Counted from the stretch's first letter, positions 18,667 through 27,003 are shown. The stretch is DNA of 64,000 nucleotides from Pseudomonas rhizophila (GCF_003033885.1 NZ_CP024081.1:5884467-5948466); one strand, 5' to 3'. Translations and numbers: made by a program. The notes: a model not told the origin generated them from the letters alone.

Positions 18667-19188
18667 TCAGTCGACACTTCCAATGTTCGCGAGAAAAATC
18701 CTGGTGTCCCGATTAGACCGCAGACAGACTACGCTGCATGCCGATGGCGCAGTCGCCACAAGTTGTTCCATCTTCGCTCGTGCTGATTTTTTCGTTCGCC
18801 ACATGAACCTGAAAAACTCCGGCAGATTAGCCAGTCGTTCGGGGCAGTTCTCCGGCAAGTCAGGCCGAGATCGACCGTGCTTAAGCAGCGTTCTGAGCAG
18901 GACGCGCCAGAATCTAAGCGTCGCCGATCGATCAATCCATATCAAAAGATCTGCGCGGCTCAATCGGTTGTCCCAAGTGGCTGAATGGCCTCCTTCGAAT
19001 ATCCAGCGATCACGGGCCTCGACCTCGCGACAGAGGCGCGTTTTTTCGTCACGGGTTCGTTCGACCCATCCTGGCAGCCAGTGAATAGTGTCGATATGAA
19101 CGACAGGCAAGCCCGTATGCTCGCCAAGCTTACGTGCCAAGGTGCTCTTTCCAGACCCAGGCTGACCAACAATCATCACCCGTTGCAT
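18667..19188 (-). CDS. P-loop kinase-like protein (adenylate kinase/FlaR-like)
   Basis: A 173-residue nucleoside-kinase-fold protein. The Walker A motif is VGQPGSGKSTLARKL (about residues 7-21), followed by the conserved HIDTIHWLPGW (about 31-41) and GGHSATW with a predicted lid region. This order is found in DNA topology modulation kinase FlaR and related adenylate-kinase-like proteins of unknown substrate. It is soluble and stands alone on the minus strand among plus-strand genes. The C-terminus is cysteine-containing and variable. Confidence 0.8.
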   Translation of the reverse strand: MQRVMIVGQPGSGKSTLARKLGEHTGLPVVHIDTIHWLPGWVERTRDEKTRLCREVEARDRWIFEGGHSATWDNRLSRADLLIWIDRSATLRFWRVLLRTLLKHGRSRPDLPENCPERLANLPEFFRFMWRTKKSARAKMEQLVATAPSACSVVCLRSNRDTRIFLANIGSVD

Positions 19189-19491
19189 CGAAGCTCCTTT
19201 TCGCTATGCATGCTGATTTTGGGGGCGCGATTTTACGTCGATGCGCGTCTCCGTCAACTGCAAGGTGGGTTTACGTCCTTGGCGCTACTTCGGAAAGAGA
19301 CCACGATTTTGCGTTCACCTGTAACCGGACCGTCTCATCATCGTGGGCTGTCGCCGTTTCAGTGAGTGGCTAGGGAGCTGTTGTCCCGAATCTGGTTGAT
19401 ACACCACCGAATCCATTATCATCAGCCCGCGATTCGGTAGCCCCAAGCCCCGGAAAGGTCAGGGCACCCAATGGAAATCAGGGAGAGATGG
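19189..19491. other. Gap before the lipoprotein gene
   Basis: Apart from the palindromic repeat at 19297-19355 I see no gene, RNA or clear terminator here. The 3' part (19380-19440) is moderately AT-rich and may carry the promoter of the gene at 19492. Confidence 0.4.
19297..19355. repeat. Palindromic short repeat, copy 1
   Basis: AGACCACGATT and ATCGTGGGCTG face each other around a 30-bp core that includes TTCACCTGTAACCGGACCGT. A better-preserved copy is at 20198-20259. Confidence 0.55.
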
Positions 19492-20010
19492 ATGTACCTC
19501 AATCAAAAGTCCGGCCGCTGTATCTTGTTGGCCGGTGCGCTGGTAATTAGCGGTTGCACTTCTTTTTTGCAGGGCAAGCAGTATGTCGTTCCCGGCCCCA
19601 ATGAACCCTCCGCAACGGTTCGCCTCAAGGCTGGAAATGGTGCGAGACTGGATGCCATGACCTTCAGCGATAATGGATGCTATGCGGGTTACACAATCCT
19701 GCCCTCTAACGGCGACTACATCGAATCCCGGGTTGCCGTGAACAAGGAGCTGATCCTGACCTATGGGCAGGTCGCAGGAAGCAGCGTGTGTCAAATACCG
19801 TTCTCCTTCACGCCACAGAACGGCGCCACCTACACCTTGATCCAAGGCTCCTGGAGCAAGCCCAAGGTGGGCATTCTCCCAATCTTCAACCGCGACGAAT
19901 ACTTCTGCGGGGTAGGCGTGATCAAGAAAGTCGGCGATCAGGAGAGCGTCGAACCCATTCAACAGCTGCAAATCAAGACTGGGTTCGCATGCCTGAGGTT
20001 CGTTAAATAA
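19492..20010 (+). CDS. Putative lipoprotein of unknown function
   Basis: A 172-residue protein with a lipoprotein signal, CILLAGALVISGCTSFLQG, with the lipobox cysteine at about residue 24. Four further cysteines (DNGCYAGY, SSVCQIPF, EYFCGVG, GFACLRF) suggest periplasmic disulfides. The start at 19492 is preferred to 19471 because GGGAG (19481-19485) sits six bases upstream. I do not recognise a family. It is a single gene with relics on both sides. Confidence 0.65.
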   Translation: MYLNQKSGRCILLAGALVISGCTSFLQGKQYVVPGPNEPSATVRLKAGNGARLDAMTFSDNGCYAGYTILPSNGDYIESRVAVNKELILTYGQVAGSSVCQIPFSFTPQNGATYTLIQGSWSKPKVGILPIFNRDEYFCGVGVIKKVGDQESVEPIQQLQIKTGFACLRFVK

Positions 20011-20142
20011 AGGCACTGCACGGCATCCGTTGCGCGTCGGTTGAATCTTTTCGGACGGATACTGAAGAATGGCTTTGGCCTCGTTTTCAAATCTGCTCAA
20101 CAACGCGGCACCGTCCGTAATACCAATAATTTCATTGATCAT
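20000..20142 (-). pseudogene. Possible 5' fragment of a lost gene
   Basis: On the minus strand, MINEIIGITDGAALLSRFEN and about 20 more residues look protein-like before running into the antisense of the lipoprotein gene. There is no strong ribosome site and no recognisable domain. It could be a truncated gene start or chance. Confidence 0.2.
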
Positions 20143-20197
20143 GGCGATTTTTTGGGGCGTGTGATCGAGCTGAAAATCTGAGTTGTTGCGGGAACTG

Positions 20198-20259
20198 GGG
20201 ACAGATCACGATTTTGCGCTCACCTGTAATCGGACCGTCTCATAATCGTGGTCTGTCCC
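20198..20259. repeat. Palindromic short repeat, copy 2
   Basis: GGGACAGATCACGATT (20198-20213) and AATCGTGGTCTGTCCC (20244-20259) are inverted with one mismatch around a 30-bp core. The core is nearly identical to that at 19297-19355, in the same orientation. The structure is that of a small non-autonomous element or the ends of a lost one. Confidence 0.65.
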
Positions 20260-20306
20260 GTTTCCTTCCCCGTTTCCGCGCGTTTGCCCATGTCCCGTTT
20301 CCGCAG

Positions 20307-20357
20307 GCGGAAAAGGAAATGACCGAGTTTCTCAAGAAACTGGACCGTCACCCCTGA
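20307..20357 (+). pseudogene. Relic of the TPR gene (3' end)
   Basis: These 51 bases, including the stop codon, match 11055-11105 at the end of the TPR gene with six differences. Five of these are at third codon positions and silent (peptide AEKEMTEFLKKLDRHP against AEKEMTVFLKKLDRHP). The pattern says the copy came from a functional orthologue in another lineage and is not a recent duplicate of the local gene. It is followed by a degenerate GAGGG(C/A)GCTTGC(C/T)CCC REP at 20385-20420, as is the intact gene. Confidence 0.8.
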
Positions 20358-20469
20358 TACCCCCCGGCGACTCGATCTACCGTGACGAGGGCGCTTGCCC
20401 CCGCTTGAGTGCGCAGCACTCATAGAAAACATCAGAAATAAATCCGCTTCTATTGAATGATAGCAATAC

Positions 20470-20526
20470 ATAGCAAAAACTAGGTATTTCAGCTAGCTTT
20501 AGCTATCTTTCTATAGATTTTGCTAT
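20470..20526 (+). promoter_or_regulatory. AT-rich inverted repeat upstream of the AAA+ gene
   Basis: ATAGCAAAA (20470-20478) and TTTTGCTAT (20518-20526) are perfect inverted repeats. Between them lie AGCTAGCTTTAGCT and a TATAGA that could serve as a -10 element. An extra TAGCAA is at 20461. The stretch is far more AT-rich than its surroundings and ends 14 bp before the start codon, so it probably holds the promoter and an operator. Confidence 0.55.
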
Positions 20527-20540
20527 TTCGTGAGGTCGAC

Positions 20541-21704
20541 ATGGATCCCTACCGTAATCCGTTTGCGCCCGGGGCGGGCAGCAGGCCCCCTGAACTGGCG
20601 GGGCGCGACCTGATTCTTGAGGCGGCAAGAATTGCCTGTGGGCGAGCCGTCAATGGGCGAAGTGCTCGTTCCATCATGCTCCTTGGCTTAAGAGGCACGG
20701 GTAAGACGGTCCTGTTGAATGAGATAGGAAAAATTGCAAAGGAGGAAGGTCTTTTCGTCTCCAAAGTGGAGGCGCCAGAACGTGAAAGCCTTGCACGTCT
20801 TCTTTATCCTGAAATGCGAAAGGTCATGCGCGCGCTTTCCAGCGTTGAGGTCGCCAAGCAAATTGCTAATCGTGGGCTAAAAGGACTTCGCAGCTTTGCA
20901 TCAATCTTCAAGATTGATATTGGCGGTATTGAGATTGGTGTTGAGCCTGAGCCTGGACTCGCGGATAGCGGAAATCTTCAATACGACCTTCCAGATCTTT
21001 TTACTGTAATAGGTGAAGCCGCACAGGCCGCCGGTAAAGGCTGGATTCTTCTCATTGATGAAGTCCAATACCTCACCGAAGCAGATCTATCGGCACTGAT
21101 TGTCTCTATCCATCGCATGTCGCAAGAAGGGCTTCCGGTGCTGCTGGTCGGTGCAGGTCTTCCGCAAGTTGCTCGGTTGGCGGGTGAGGCGAAGTCATAT
21201 GCCGAGCGGCTTTTCCTTTACCCGGAGGTGGGGGCGCTTGATCAACCGTCTGCGGCTCAAGCCGTTCAAAAGCCGATCCTAGAGGAGCAAGCCTCTATCG
21301 ACACTGCAGCTCTGGACAGCATTGTTGATCGGACGCAGGGCTATCCTTTCTTTCTTCAAGAGTGGGCATCCACGGCATGGAACAACGCCGAGGGACCTGA
21401 AATTACCGCTGACGATGTCGAGCATTCTTATTCGGAGACATTGGCCTCTCTCGATGCGGGCTTCTTCAGGGTCCGTATCGATCGGCTTACACCTTCGGAG
21501 GTTCAGTTTGTAAAAGCCATGTCCACCCTTGGCGATGGCCCCTATGCCATCGCTGATGTTGCGAAGGTTATGGGGCGTCCTCAATCATCGCTTGGTCCGA
21601 CTCGGGCCAACATCATTTCCAAGGGAATGATCTACAGCACAGATCACGGATATCTGAATTTTACAGTTCCTCTTTTCGCAGAATTCATGCGTCGCCAGGA
21701 ATGA
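20541..21704 (+). CDS. Stand-alone AAA+ ATPase (ATPase_2/Orc1-like)
   Basis: A 387-residue AAA+ protein. Walker A is LLGLRGTGKTVLLNEIG (about residues 46-62), Walker B is WILLIDEVQYL (about 168-178), sensor 1 follows at LPVLLVGAGLPQ (about 195-206), and a C-terminal winged-helix region ends FTVPLFAEFMRRQ. This layout is that of ATP-binding proteins related to archaeal Orc1/MoxR-distant ATPase_2. It lacks a fused effector domain. The start at 20541 follows GTGAGG; an earlier in-frame start at 20520 lacks a site. Codon use and upstream AT content differ from core genes, suggesting transfer. The role is unknown. Confidence 0.8.
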   Translation: MDPYRNPFAPGAGSRPPELAGRDLILEAARIACGRAVNGRSARSIMLLGLRGTGKTVLLNEIGKIAKEEGLFVSKVEAPERESLARLLYPEMRKVMRALSSVEVAKQIANRGLKGLRSFASIFKIDIGGIEIGVEPEPGLADSGNLQYDLPDLFTVIGEAAQAAGKGWILLIDEVQYLTEADLSALIVSIHRMSQEGLPVLLVGAGLPQVARLAGEAKSYAERLFLYPEVGALDQPSAAQAVQKPILEEQASIDTAALDSIVDRTQGYPFFLQEWASTAWNNAEGPEITADDVEHSYSETLASLDAGFFRVRIDRLTPSEVQFVKAMSTLGDGPYAIADVAKVMGRPQSSLGPTRANIISKGMIYSTDHGYLNFTVPLFAEFMRRQE

Positions 21705-21714
21705 GGGCCTGCAA

Positions 21715-21747
21715 TGTGTGGCGAGGGGAATATCTCCTCGCCACACA
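21715..21747. repeat. Hairpin REP after the AAA+ gene
   Basis: TGTGTGGCGAGGGGA and its complement CTCCTCGCCACACA form a hairpin with a short AT loop. It lies just after the stop codon and may end transcription from both sides. Confidence 0.7.
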
Positions 21748-21764
21748 GCTTGATGGTGTTGCGG

Positions 21765-22124
21765 TTAACGTGGGTCGACGTTATCCAACACCCGATTCGC
21801 CAACAACGAACTCAGCTCAATTAACTGCTGAATCCCCTGCGCCACATGGCGCCTCGATCCATCCAGATCAAACGCCAGATCACTCACCATGGCATCAGCC
21901 GAAGCCAGGGTTTCGCTGAGGTTGGCAAGCAAGCATTCGTTATCGAGACCTTTCACGACGGTGTATAGCTGCCCCGGTTTTGGGTCGTCTTGAGATTTTT
22001 CCGGCTTCGGTAGCAAGTAGTGATCAAGCACGCGTTTGGTGGTTTCGTCTTGCTGCTTGGCTTTCGATTTTGCGGATGTAGAAGTGGAATCTGCCTCTGG
22101 CGGATTCGGGGTTATTTTGAACAT
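21765..22124 (-). CDS. DUF6124 family protein
   Basis: A 119-residue soluble protein of the Pseudomonas family DUF6124. It begins MFKITPNPPEADSTS, has a variable charged region, then the conserved core LDHYLLPKP, LYTVVKGLDNECLLANLSET, DLAFDLDGSRRHVAQGIQQL and ends LANRVLDNVDP. It is probably all-helical. The start at MFKITPNPP follows the family. It is preceded by an unusually long, structure-rich untranslated region (see 22125-22400). The function of the family is unknown. Confidence 0.85.
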   Translation of the reverse strand: MFKITPNPPEADSTSTSAKSKAKQQDETTKRVLDHYLLPKPEKSQDDPKPGQLYTVVKGLDNECLLANLSETLASADAMVSDLAFDLDGSRRHVAQGIQQLIELSSLLANRVLDNVDPR

Positions 22125-22400
22125 AGGTGTGGGCCTCATATTAGGCCGCACCATCTCGCTACTAAACGAAAGGGTGGCGGCTGTGCGCAAGTTAGTAGAC
22201 CGGTAACCCACACCAAACCCGGCGCGCCCGAGGGCGCCATGCGCACAGCCACCATCGAGAACAGGCAAATGCCTGACTGATGAGACTTGTACAACCGAAG
22301 TGGGACCCGGGCTACTAAACCCGACCACTGATGGGCAGTGGCAGGAAGACAATAGAACCCCGGGACAAGGCGCACAAGCGGGCGGATTCTGGCGTAGTTG
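22125..22400 (-). ncRNA. Candidate structured 5' leader of the DUF6124 gene
   Basis: On the minus strand a 14-pair stem forms between 22253-22240 and 22189-22176. Its single non-Watson-Crick pair is G-U on this strand but A-C on the other, which favours a minus-strand RNA. The 50-nt loop contains a GC-rich sub-hairpin (22220-22239). Further 5', CCACTG-CAGTGG (22325-22341) forms a six-pair hairpin, and the motif TTTAGTAGC occurs twice (22168-22160 and 22316-22308). No protein is supported in either strand. It may be a cis-regulatory RNA. Confidence 0.45.
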
Positions 22401-22511
22401 TAGGCAAAGGCGCAAGGATGCGTGGCTTGGTGAACGTGTGTAGGCAGGTTCTGTAGGAGCGGGGTTTGCCGGCGATGCGGGTGACTTGTTTTGGTCTGGA
22501 ACCGCGTCGAT

Positions 22512-22752
22512 TTCATCGCGAGCAGGCTCGCTCCCACAGGGGGCTGCGTTGGGCTGGATATTCGGTTCGACACAAACCACCTGTGGCGAGGGAGCTTGCT
22601 CCCGCTGGCCTGCGCAGCGGGCCCCTGCATTTCTTCAGGTCAACCGTATTGTGCGGTTTTGCGACTGCTGCGCAGCCGAGCGGGAGCAAGCGCCCTCGCC
22701 ATGGGGGTGTCTGGGCAGGCGTCATCGCGAGCAAGCTCGCTCCCACAGGGGA
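22512..22752. repeat. Cluster of four REP elements
   Basis: Elements lie at about 22513-22541 (CATCGCGAGCAGGCTCGCTC), 22581-22623 (GTGGCGAGGGAGCTTGCTCC), 22660-22703 (inverted GAGCGGGAGCAAGCGCCCTC) and 22724-22752 (CATCGCGAGCAAGCTCGCTC). They fill the gap between the DUF6124 leader and the sco1 gene. No gene is present here. Confidence 0.88.
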
Positions 22753-22799
22753 TCGGAGTGTTGCAGATACTGTATTCCCGCGGGGGCCTCGCCTTGGCC

Positions 22800-23435
22800 T
22801 TATTTACGCTTGAGCATCTCCGGCAACTGCGCCACCAGTTTCTGGTTGTTCAACGGCGCACGAATAAACCCGCGTTGAGTACCATCCGGCCCGATGACCG
22901 CGAGGTTGCCGCTGTGATCGACCGTGTAGTTGGGTTTGCTGGTGTCCGCCGGGATGAATGGAATGCTCACCGCGTTGGCCAGCTTCTGCAGGTCTTCGAT
23001 CGATGACGGGGTCAGGCCGATGAACTGCGGGTCGAAGTAGCCCAGGTACTGCTTGAGTTGCTTGGGGGTGTCGCGGTTCGGGTCGACGCTTACCAGCACG
23101 ATCTGCAACTTATCCACAGCCTCCGGCGGCAGTTCGCTTTTGATCTGGCGCAGTTGGGCGAGGGTGGTCGGGCAGATGTCCGGGCAGAAGGTGTAGCCGA
23201 AGAACAGCAGGCTCCATTTGTCTTTCAATCCGTCCATCGTTACTGGCTGACCGTCCTGGTCGGTCATTTTCACGTCCGGCAGGTTGCGGCTTTGAGGCAG
23301 CAGGATGATGCCGGCGTCGATCAGCGCCGTGGGGTCGCCTTCGCCTTTGCCGGTCAGCACTTTATTGATGGTAAGGCCGAGGATCAGCGCGATCACGGCC
23401 ACGAGAATGAAGACGGTTTTCTGGGTTCGAGTCAT
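22800..23435 (-). CDS. SCO1/SenC copper chaperone
   Basis: A 211-residue membrane-anchored thioredoxin-fold protein that delivers copper to the CuA site of cytochrome oxidase. One N-terminal membrane segment ([17 protein letters not shown]) is followed by the redox/copper motif [16 protein letters not shown] (CxxxC, about residues 80-85) and the histidine ligand in [14 protein letters not shown] (about 172). The start at 23435 overlaps the stop of ctaB by four bases. It is the last gene of the leftward cox/heme A cluster. Confidence 0.94.
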   Translation of the reverse strand: MTRTQKTVFILVAVIALILGLTINKVLTGKGEGDPTALIDAGIILLPQSRNLPDVKMTDQDGQPVTMDGLKDKWSLLFFGYTFCPDICPTTLAQLRQIKSELPPEAVDKLQIVLVSVDPNRDTPKQLKQYLGYFDPQFIGLTPSSIEDLQKLANAVSIPFIPADTSKPNYTVDHSGNLAVIGPDGTQRGFIRAPLNNQKLVAQLPEMLKRK

Positions 23436-24331
23436 AGGCTCAACAGTAAGTAGTGATCTACAAGCAGGGCGATGAACAGCAGGAACAAGTACCAGATAGA
23501 GTACTTGAACGTGTTGATCGCCGCGTGCGGCCGACTGCCACGGTACAACACCACGGCCCATTGCAGAAACCGGGCGCCCAGCACGAGGGCGCAAACCAGA
23601 TACAGCAAGCCGCTCATCTGGATCACAAAGGGCATCAGGCTCACCGCCAGCAGCGCCAGGGTGTACAGCAGGATATGGATTTTGGTGTAGTGCTCGCCAT
23701 GGGTCACCGGCAGCATCGGGATATCGGCCTTGGCGTATTCCTCCTTGCGATGAATCGCCAGGGCCCAGAAATGCGGCGGGGTCCAGGCGAAGATGATCAG
23801 CACCAGCAGCAGCGGTTCGGCGCTGACATGACCGGTGGCGGCCACCCAGCCCAGCAACGGTGGTGCCGCGCCGGCCAGGCCGCCGATGACGATGTTCTGC
23901 GGCGTCGCCCGTTTGAGGAAGCCGGTGTAGATCACCGCATAACCGAGCAAGGAGGCCAGGGTCAGCCAGGCGGTCAGCGGGTTGGTGAACGCCAGCAACA
24001 GCGCTTGGCCGGCCACCGCCAGTGCGAGGGCGAAGGTCAGTGCGGCGGCCGGTGAGACTCGGCCTTCGGCCAGCGGGCGTTTATGGGTACGGGCCATCAC
24101 CGCATCGATGCGCCGGTCCACCACATGGTTGACCGCCGCCGCGCCGCCGGCACACAGGGCGATGCCCAGGTTGCCGAACACCAGCACCGTCCACGGCACC
24201 CCGGCGCGGGTGGCGAGGAACATGCCCACCAGCGAGGTGATCAGCATCAGCACCACCACTTTGGGCTTGGTCAGCTCCAGATAATCGCGCCAGATCGCTT
24301 GGCTGTGGCGTTCACCGGTCAAGGTTGCCAT
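23432..24331 (-). CDS. cyoE: Protoheme IX farnesyltransferase (heme O synthase)
   Basis: This membrane enzyme (also named CtaB) adds a farnesyl group to heme b to give heme O. The 299-residue protein has about eight or nine transmembrane segments and the UbiA-type prenyl-diphosphate motif [20 protein letters not shown] (about residues 67-86), with a second motif near [19 protein letters not shown]. It overlaps ctaA by 13 bp and sco1 by four bp, which indicates one operon. Confidence 0.97.
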   Translation of the reverse strand: MATLTGERHSQAIWRDYLELTKPKVVVLMLITSLVGMFLATRAGVPWTVLVFGNLGIALCAGGAAAVNHVVDRRIDAVMARTHKRPLAEGRVSPAAALTFALALAVAGQALLLAFTNPLTAWLTLASLLGYAVIYTGFLKRATPQNIVIGGLAGAAPPLLGWVAATGHVSAEPLLLVLIIFAWTPPHFWALAIHRKEEYAKADIPMLPVTHGEHYTKIHILLYTLALLAVSLMPFVIQMSGLLYLVCALVLGARFLQWAVVLYRGSRPHAAINTFKYSIWYLFLLFIALLVDHYLLLSL

Positions 24332-25398
24332 GGCATCTCTCCTTTTATTGTTATGGGGCTGGGGCCGTGTTTATGCGGGTTGAAGCGCCAGCGCAGCGGG
24401 ACTTGATGCTTGACCCGGACCAGACTGGTACGGGCGTGATAATTGACCAACACCAGGCTCAACAACAGCGCGGCGCCTCCGGCGTTGTGGGCCACGGCGA
24501 CCGGCAGCGGCAGGTGGAATAGCACGTTGCTGATGCCCAGGCTGATCTGGGCCGCCAGGGCTATCAACACCAGCGCCGCCAGGCGTGTCATGCCGACGGT
24601 CTTCAATTGCCAAGCCAGCCCCAACAGCACCACCGTCACCAGCAACGCGCCGATACGGTGGGTCAAGTGAATGGCGGTGCGCGCATCGCTGTCGAGCTGG
24701 CCACCGAGGTAGTTGGGGCCGATGTGCTGGGTCAGATGAAAGCCGTTGGCAAAATCCGCCGGTGGCAGCCATTGCCCGTGGCAGGTCGGGAAATCGATGC
24801 AGGCTACGGCGGCGTAATTGGAGCTGACCCAACCGCCGAGGGCGATCTGGCCGATCACCAGCAGTAACCCGGCGGTGGCCCAATGTTGCAGACGCTTGGG
24901 CACGGTCAGCGCCGGCAACACACCAGACAATCTCAACGTAAGCAGAAACAGCAGGCTGAGGGTCGCGAACCCGCCCAGCAAATGCCCGGTCACCACTTGC
25001 GGCCACAGCTTGAGGGTCACGGTCCACATGCCGAACGCCGCCTGGGCAAAGACCACCGCCAGCAGAAACAGGGGCAGCTTCAAGGGCAGGCCTGGGTGAC
25101 GCCGGTTCATCCAGGCCCGGGCAGCCAGCACGGTAATCATCAGCCCCAGCAGGCCGGCGAAGTAGCGATGGACCATCTCGTTCCAGCCCTTGTGGGCTTC
25201 CACCGGGGCGTCGGGAAAGTGCAGTTCGGCATGTGCCAGCTGGGCTTCGCTCTTGGGTACGCTGATGAAGCCGTAGCAACCGGGCCAGTCCGGGCAGCCG
25301 AGGCCGGCGTGGGTGAGCCGGGTGTAGGCGCCCAGCAGTACGACGATCAGTGCCAGCAACGTGGCAAACAGCGCGAGGCGAAATCCAGGTTTGGCCAT
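24319..25398 (-). CDS. ctaA: Heme A synthase (COX15/CtaA family)
   Basis: Converts heme O to heme A in the inner membrane for the aa3-type oxidase. The 359-residue protein has eight predicted transmembrane helices with histidine ligands in [19 protein letters not shown] (about residues 21-39), [20 protein letters not shown] and IHLTHRIGA. The cysteine pair in [14 protein letters not shown] is in a periplasmic loop. It follows a small membrane-anchored gene by 10 bp and overlaps ctaB. Confidence 0.96.
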   Translation of the reverse strand: MAKPGFRLALFATLLALIVVLLGAYTRLTHAGLGCPDWPGCYGFISVPKSEAQLAHAELHFPDAPVEAHKGWNEMVHRYFAGLLGLMITVLAARAWMNRRHPGLPLKLPLFLLAVVFAQAAFGMWTVTLKLWPQVVTGHLLGGFATLSLLFLLTLRLSGVLPALTVPKRLQHWATAGLLLVIGQIALGGWVSSNYAAVACIDFPTCHGQWLPPADFANGFHLTQHIGPNYLGGQLDSDARTAIHLTHRIGALLVTVVLLGLAWQLKTVGMTRLAALVLIALAAQISLGISNVLFHLPLPVAVAHNAGGAALLLSLVLVNYHARTSLVRVKHQVPLRWRFNPHKHGPSPITIKGEMPWQP

Positions 25399-25408
25399 GT
25401 CGTTGCCC

Positions 25409-26002
25409 TCATCCGATGTTCGACAGTTTCAACAGATGTCGCAGGTCGTTGAGCAGTGCCTTGCCCTTGACCCGGGCGTCATAGCGCAGCACCAGGTTGC
25501 TATGGGGATCGATGATCCACAGCTGCGCTTCGCCGTTGCCTTGGGCGCCTTTCTGGTAGGCCGGCAGGTCCAGAGGGTAGCGTTGCAGTTGGGGGTATTC
25601 GCGTTGCAACTGGGCGTCGTATTGCGCGTCCAGCGGCTGGGCGATAGCCAGGGCATGGCTGGCGCGAGAGGCGTCGCGACCCAGGCCGATCTGCACCTGA
25701 CGGGCCAGGTAGACCAGTTGCCGGCAATCGGCCGAACATTCCTGCGGCGCCGTGACCAGGATCTGCCAGCGCTGCTCATCGGCCTGTACGCCGATCTCGG
25801 CGCGGGTCTGGCCGTTGCCGATCAGTTCGCCGTGGTAGCTGCGGCTTTCCGGGACCCAGAACTGGAATTTGTACATGCCGGTGGCCAGGATCATCGGGCC
25901 GATCACCCCGAGCACGATCAGCAGCAGTTGCAGGCGCCCCTTGCGACGGTTGCGCGCCGTAGGTGCCTCAGACGTGTTGGTTGGATTCATGGTGGTTCCC
26001 AT
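25409..26002 (-). CDS. Cytochrome oxidase-associated membrane-anchored protein
   Basis: A 197-residue protein with one N-terminal membrane segment (LQLLLIVLGVIGPMILATGMY, about residues 20-40) and a periplasmic domain that ends with a thioredoxin-like pattern (AQLWIIDPHSNLVLRYD). A CSADC pair sits near residue 90. Similar proteins occur at this place in other Pseudomonas cox clusters and probably help assembly, but no activity is established. The start at 26002 follows GGGAGA on the minus strand and overlaps the end of surf1. Confidence 0.8.
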   Translation of the reverse strand: MGTTMNPTNTSEAPTARNRRKGRLQLLLIVLGVIGPMILATGMYKFQFWVPESRSYHGELIGNGQTRAEIGVQADEQRWQILVTAPQECSADCRQLVYLARQVQIGLGRDASRASHALAIAQPLDAQYDAQLQREYPQLQRYPLDLPAYQKGAQGNGEAQLWIIDPHSNLVLRYDARVKGKALLNDLRHLLKLSNIG

Positions 26003-26705
26003 GCTGTCTCCCTGCGTTATGCCATCCGAGATAAAGAAAGAGGCCGAACAGCGCCGCCGCCATGGCGAACCACTGCACGGCATAGCCGAGGTGTTTTTCC
26101 GGCCCCATGGCCACTACCGGCCAATCGGTCCGATAGGCGCCGGGGCCACTTTGCTGGCGTAATTGGTAGGCGAAACCGTTGCGGCCCAGTTCGGCCCAGA
26201 GCTTGTCCGGCTCGACCGCGGTCACCAGTCGCGGCCACGGGGCGTCGGCTGGGTCGGCGTGGAGCTGGAACGTGGTGCCCGGAGCAACGTAGACCCAGGC
26301 TTGAAGGTTCACCGCTTGTTCGGGGGTGCTGAAGGCCGGCGGAGTGCGCCGGTCAGGCCAGGGCAACCAGCCACGATTGACCAGCAGCCAGAGCCCGGTC
26401 GCCTGGTCTAGAAAGGGTTGTAGCAACTCCACGCCGACCTTGCCGTCGTGCTGGCGGTTATCCAGCAGGATGCTGTGTTCGGCGTCGAACTGGCCCCGCA
26501 GGCTGACCGGTCGAAAGGCCGGGTCCGCCGTGTGTTGCAGCTCCACGCTTGCCATCGGCTGCGCCACGCGGCGTTCGGCGTAACTGTCCATGAGCACGCG
26601 CTTTTGTTCGCCCCGGCTCAATTGCCAGAACCCCAGGCACACCATCACCGGCAACAGCACGGCTACCACCAGTGACGGCACGATGCCTGGCCGGAAGCCT
26701 TTCAT
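25968..26705 (-). CDS. SURF1 family cytochrome oxidase assembly protein
   Basis: A 245-residue protein with the SURF1 layout: an N-terminal transmembrane helix (VPSLVVAVLLPVMVCLGFWQL), a large periplasmic domain with the motifs FRPVSLRGQF and LLVNRGWLPWP, and a C-terminal helix (LGYAVQWFAMAAALFGLFLY). SURF1 helps insert heme A into subunit I. The ATG at 26705 is chosen as the first start before the membrane segment. Its last 35 bases overlap the next gene. Confidence 0.93.
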   Translation of the reverse strand: MKGFRPGIVPSLVVAVLLPVMVCLGFWQLSRGEQKRVLMDSYAERRVAQPMASVELQHTADPAFRPVSLRGQFDAEHSILLDNRQHDGKVGVELLQPFLDQATGLWLLVNRGWLPWPDRRTPPAFSTPEQAVNLQAWVYVAPGTTFQLHADPADAPWPRLVTAVEPDKLWAELGRNGFAYQLRQQSGPGAYRTDWPVVAMGPEKHLGYAVQWFAMAAALFGLFLYLGWHNAGRQHGNHHESNQHV

Positions 26706-26775
26706 GGCGCCGTTCCAAAGCTGTCGAACGAGATAGCTATACTCACGTGCATCGCGTCCCCCCGGAGTGTCCCTA

Positions 26776-26979
26776 ATGCTAAAAGCAGCCATCGTCCTGA
26801 TGCTGATTGCCACGATTGCGAGCCTGTTCAGCGGCCTGTTTTTTCTGGTCAAGGACGACAGCAGTTCCAATCGCCTGGTCATCGCCCTGGCGATTCGGGT
26901 CAGTCTGGCCGCCGCCACCGTCGGCTTGATTGCCTGGGGTTTTTTCAGCGGCCAGTTGGTGTCGCATGCTCCTTGGTAA
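26776..26979 (+). CDS. DUF2909 twin-transmembrane protein
   Basis: A 67-residue protein with two transmembrane helices (AAIVLMLIATIASLFSGLFFLV and IALAIRVSLAAATVGLIAWGF) joined by a short charged loop (KDDSSSNR). This is the DUF2909 family found in Pseudomonas cox loci. The ATG at 26776 has CGGAG eight bases upstream; a GTG at 26767 overlaps that site. It is on the opposite strand to every other gene of the cluster. The role is unknown. Confidence 0.85.
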   Translation: MLKAAIVLMLIATIASLFSGLFFLVKDDSSSNRLVIALAIRVSLAAATVGLIAWGFFSGQLVSHAPW

Positions 26980-27003
26980 AGAGCCGCCTTGGTAACGGCT
27001 GCC

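Noticed and set aside
22136..22630. Minus-strand open frames through the DUF6124 leader and REP cluster
   Set aside because: They read through REP elements (GSKLPRHR, GASLLAM peptides are typical REP translations) and have no ribosome site. The region is better explained as a structured leader and repeats.
22800..23594. Longer start for the SCO1 protein
   Set aside because: The extra 53 residues lie inside ctaB and precede the membrane anchor. The ATG at 23435 in the ATGA-like overlap is normal.
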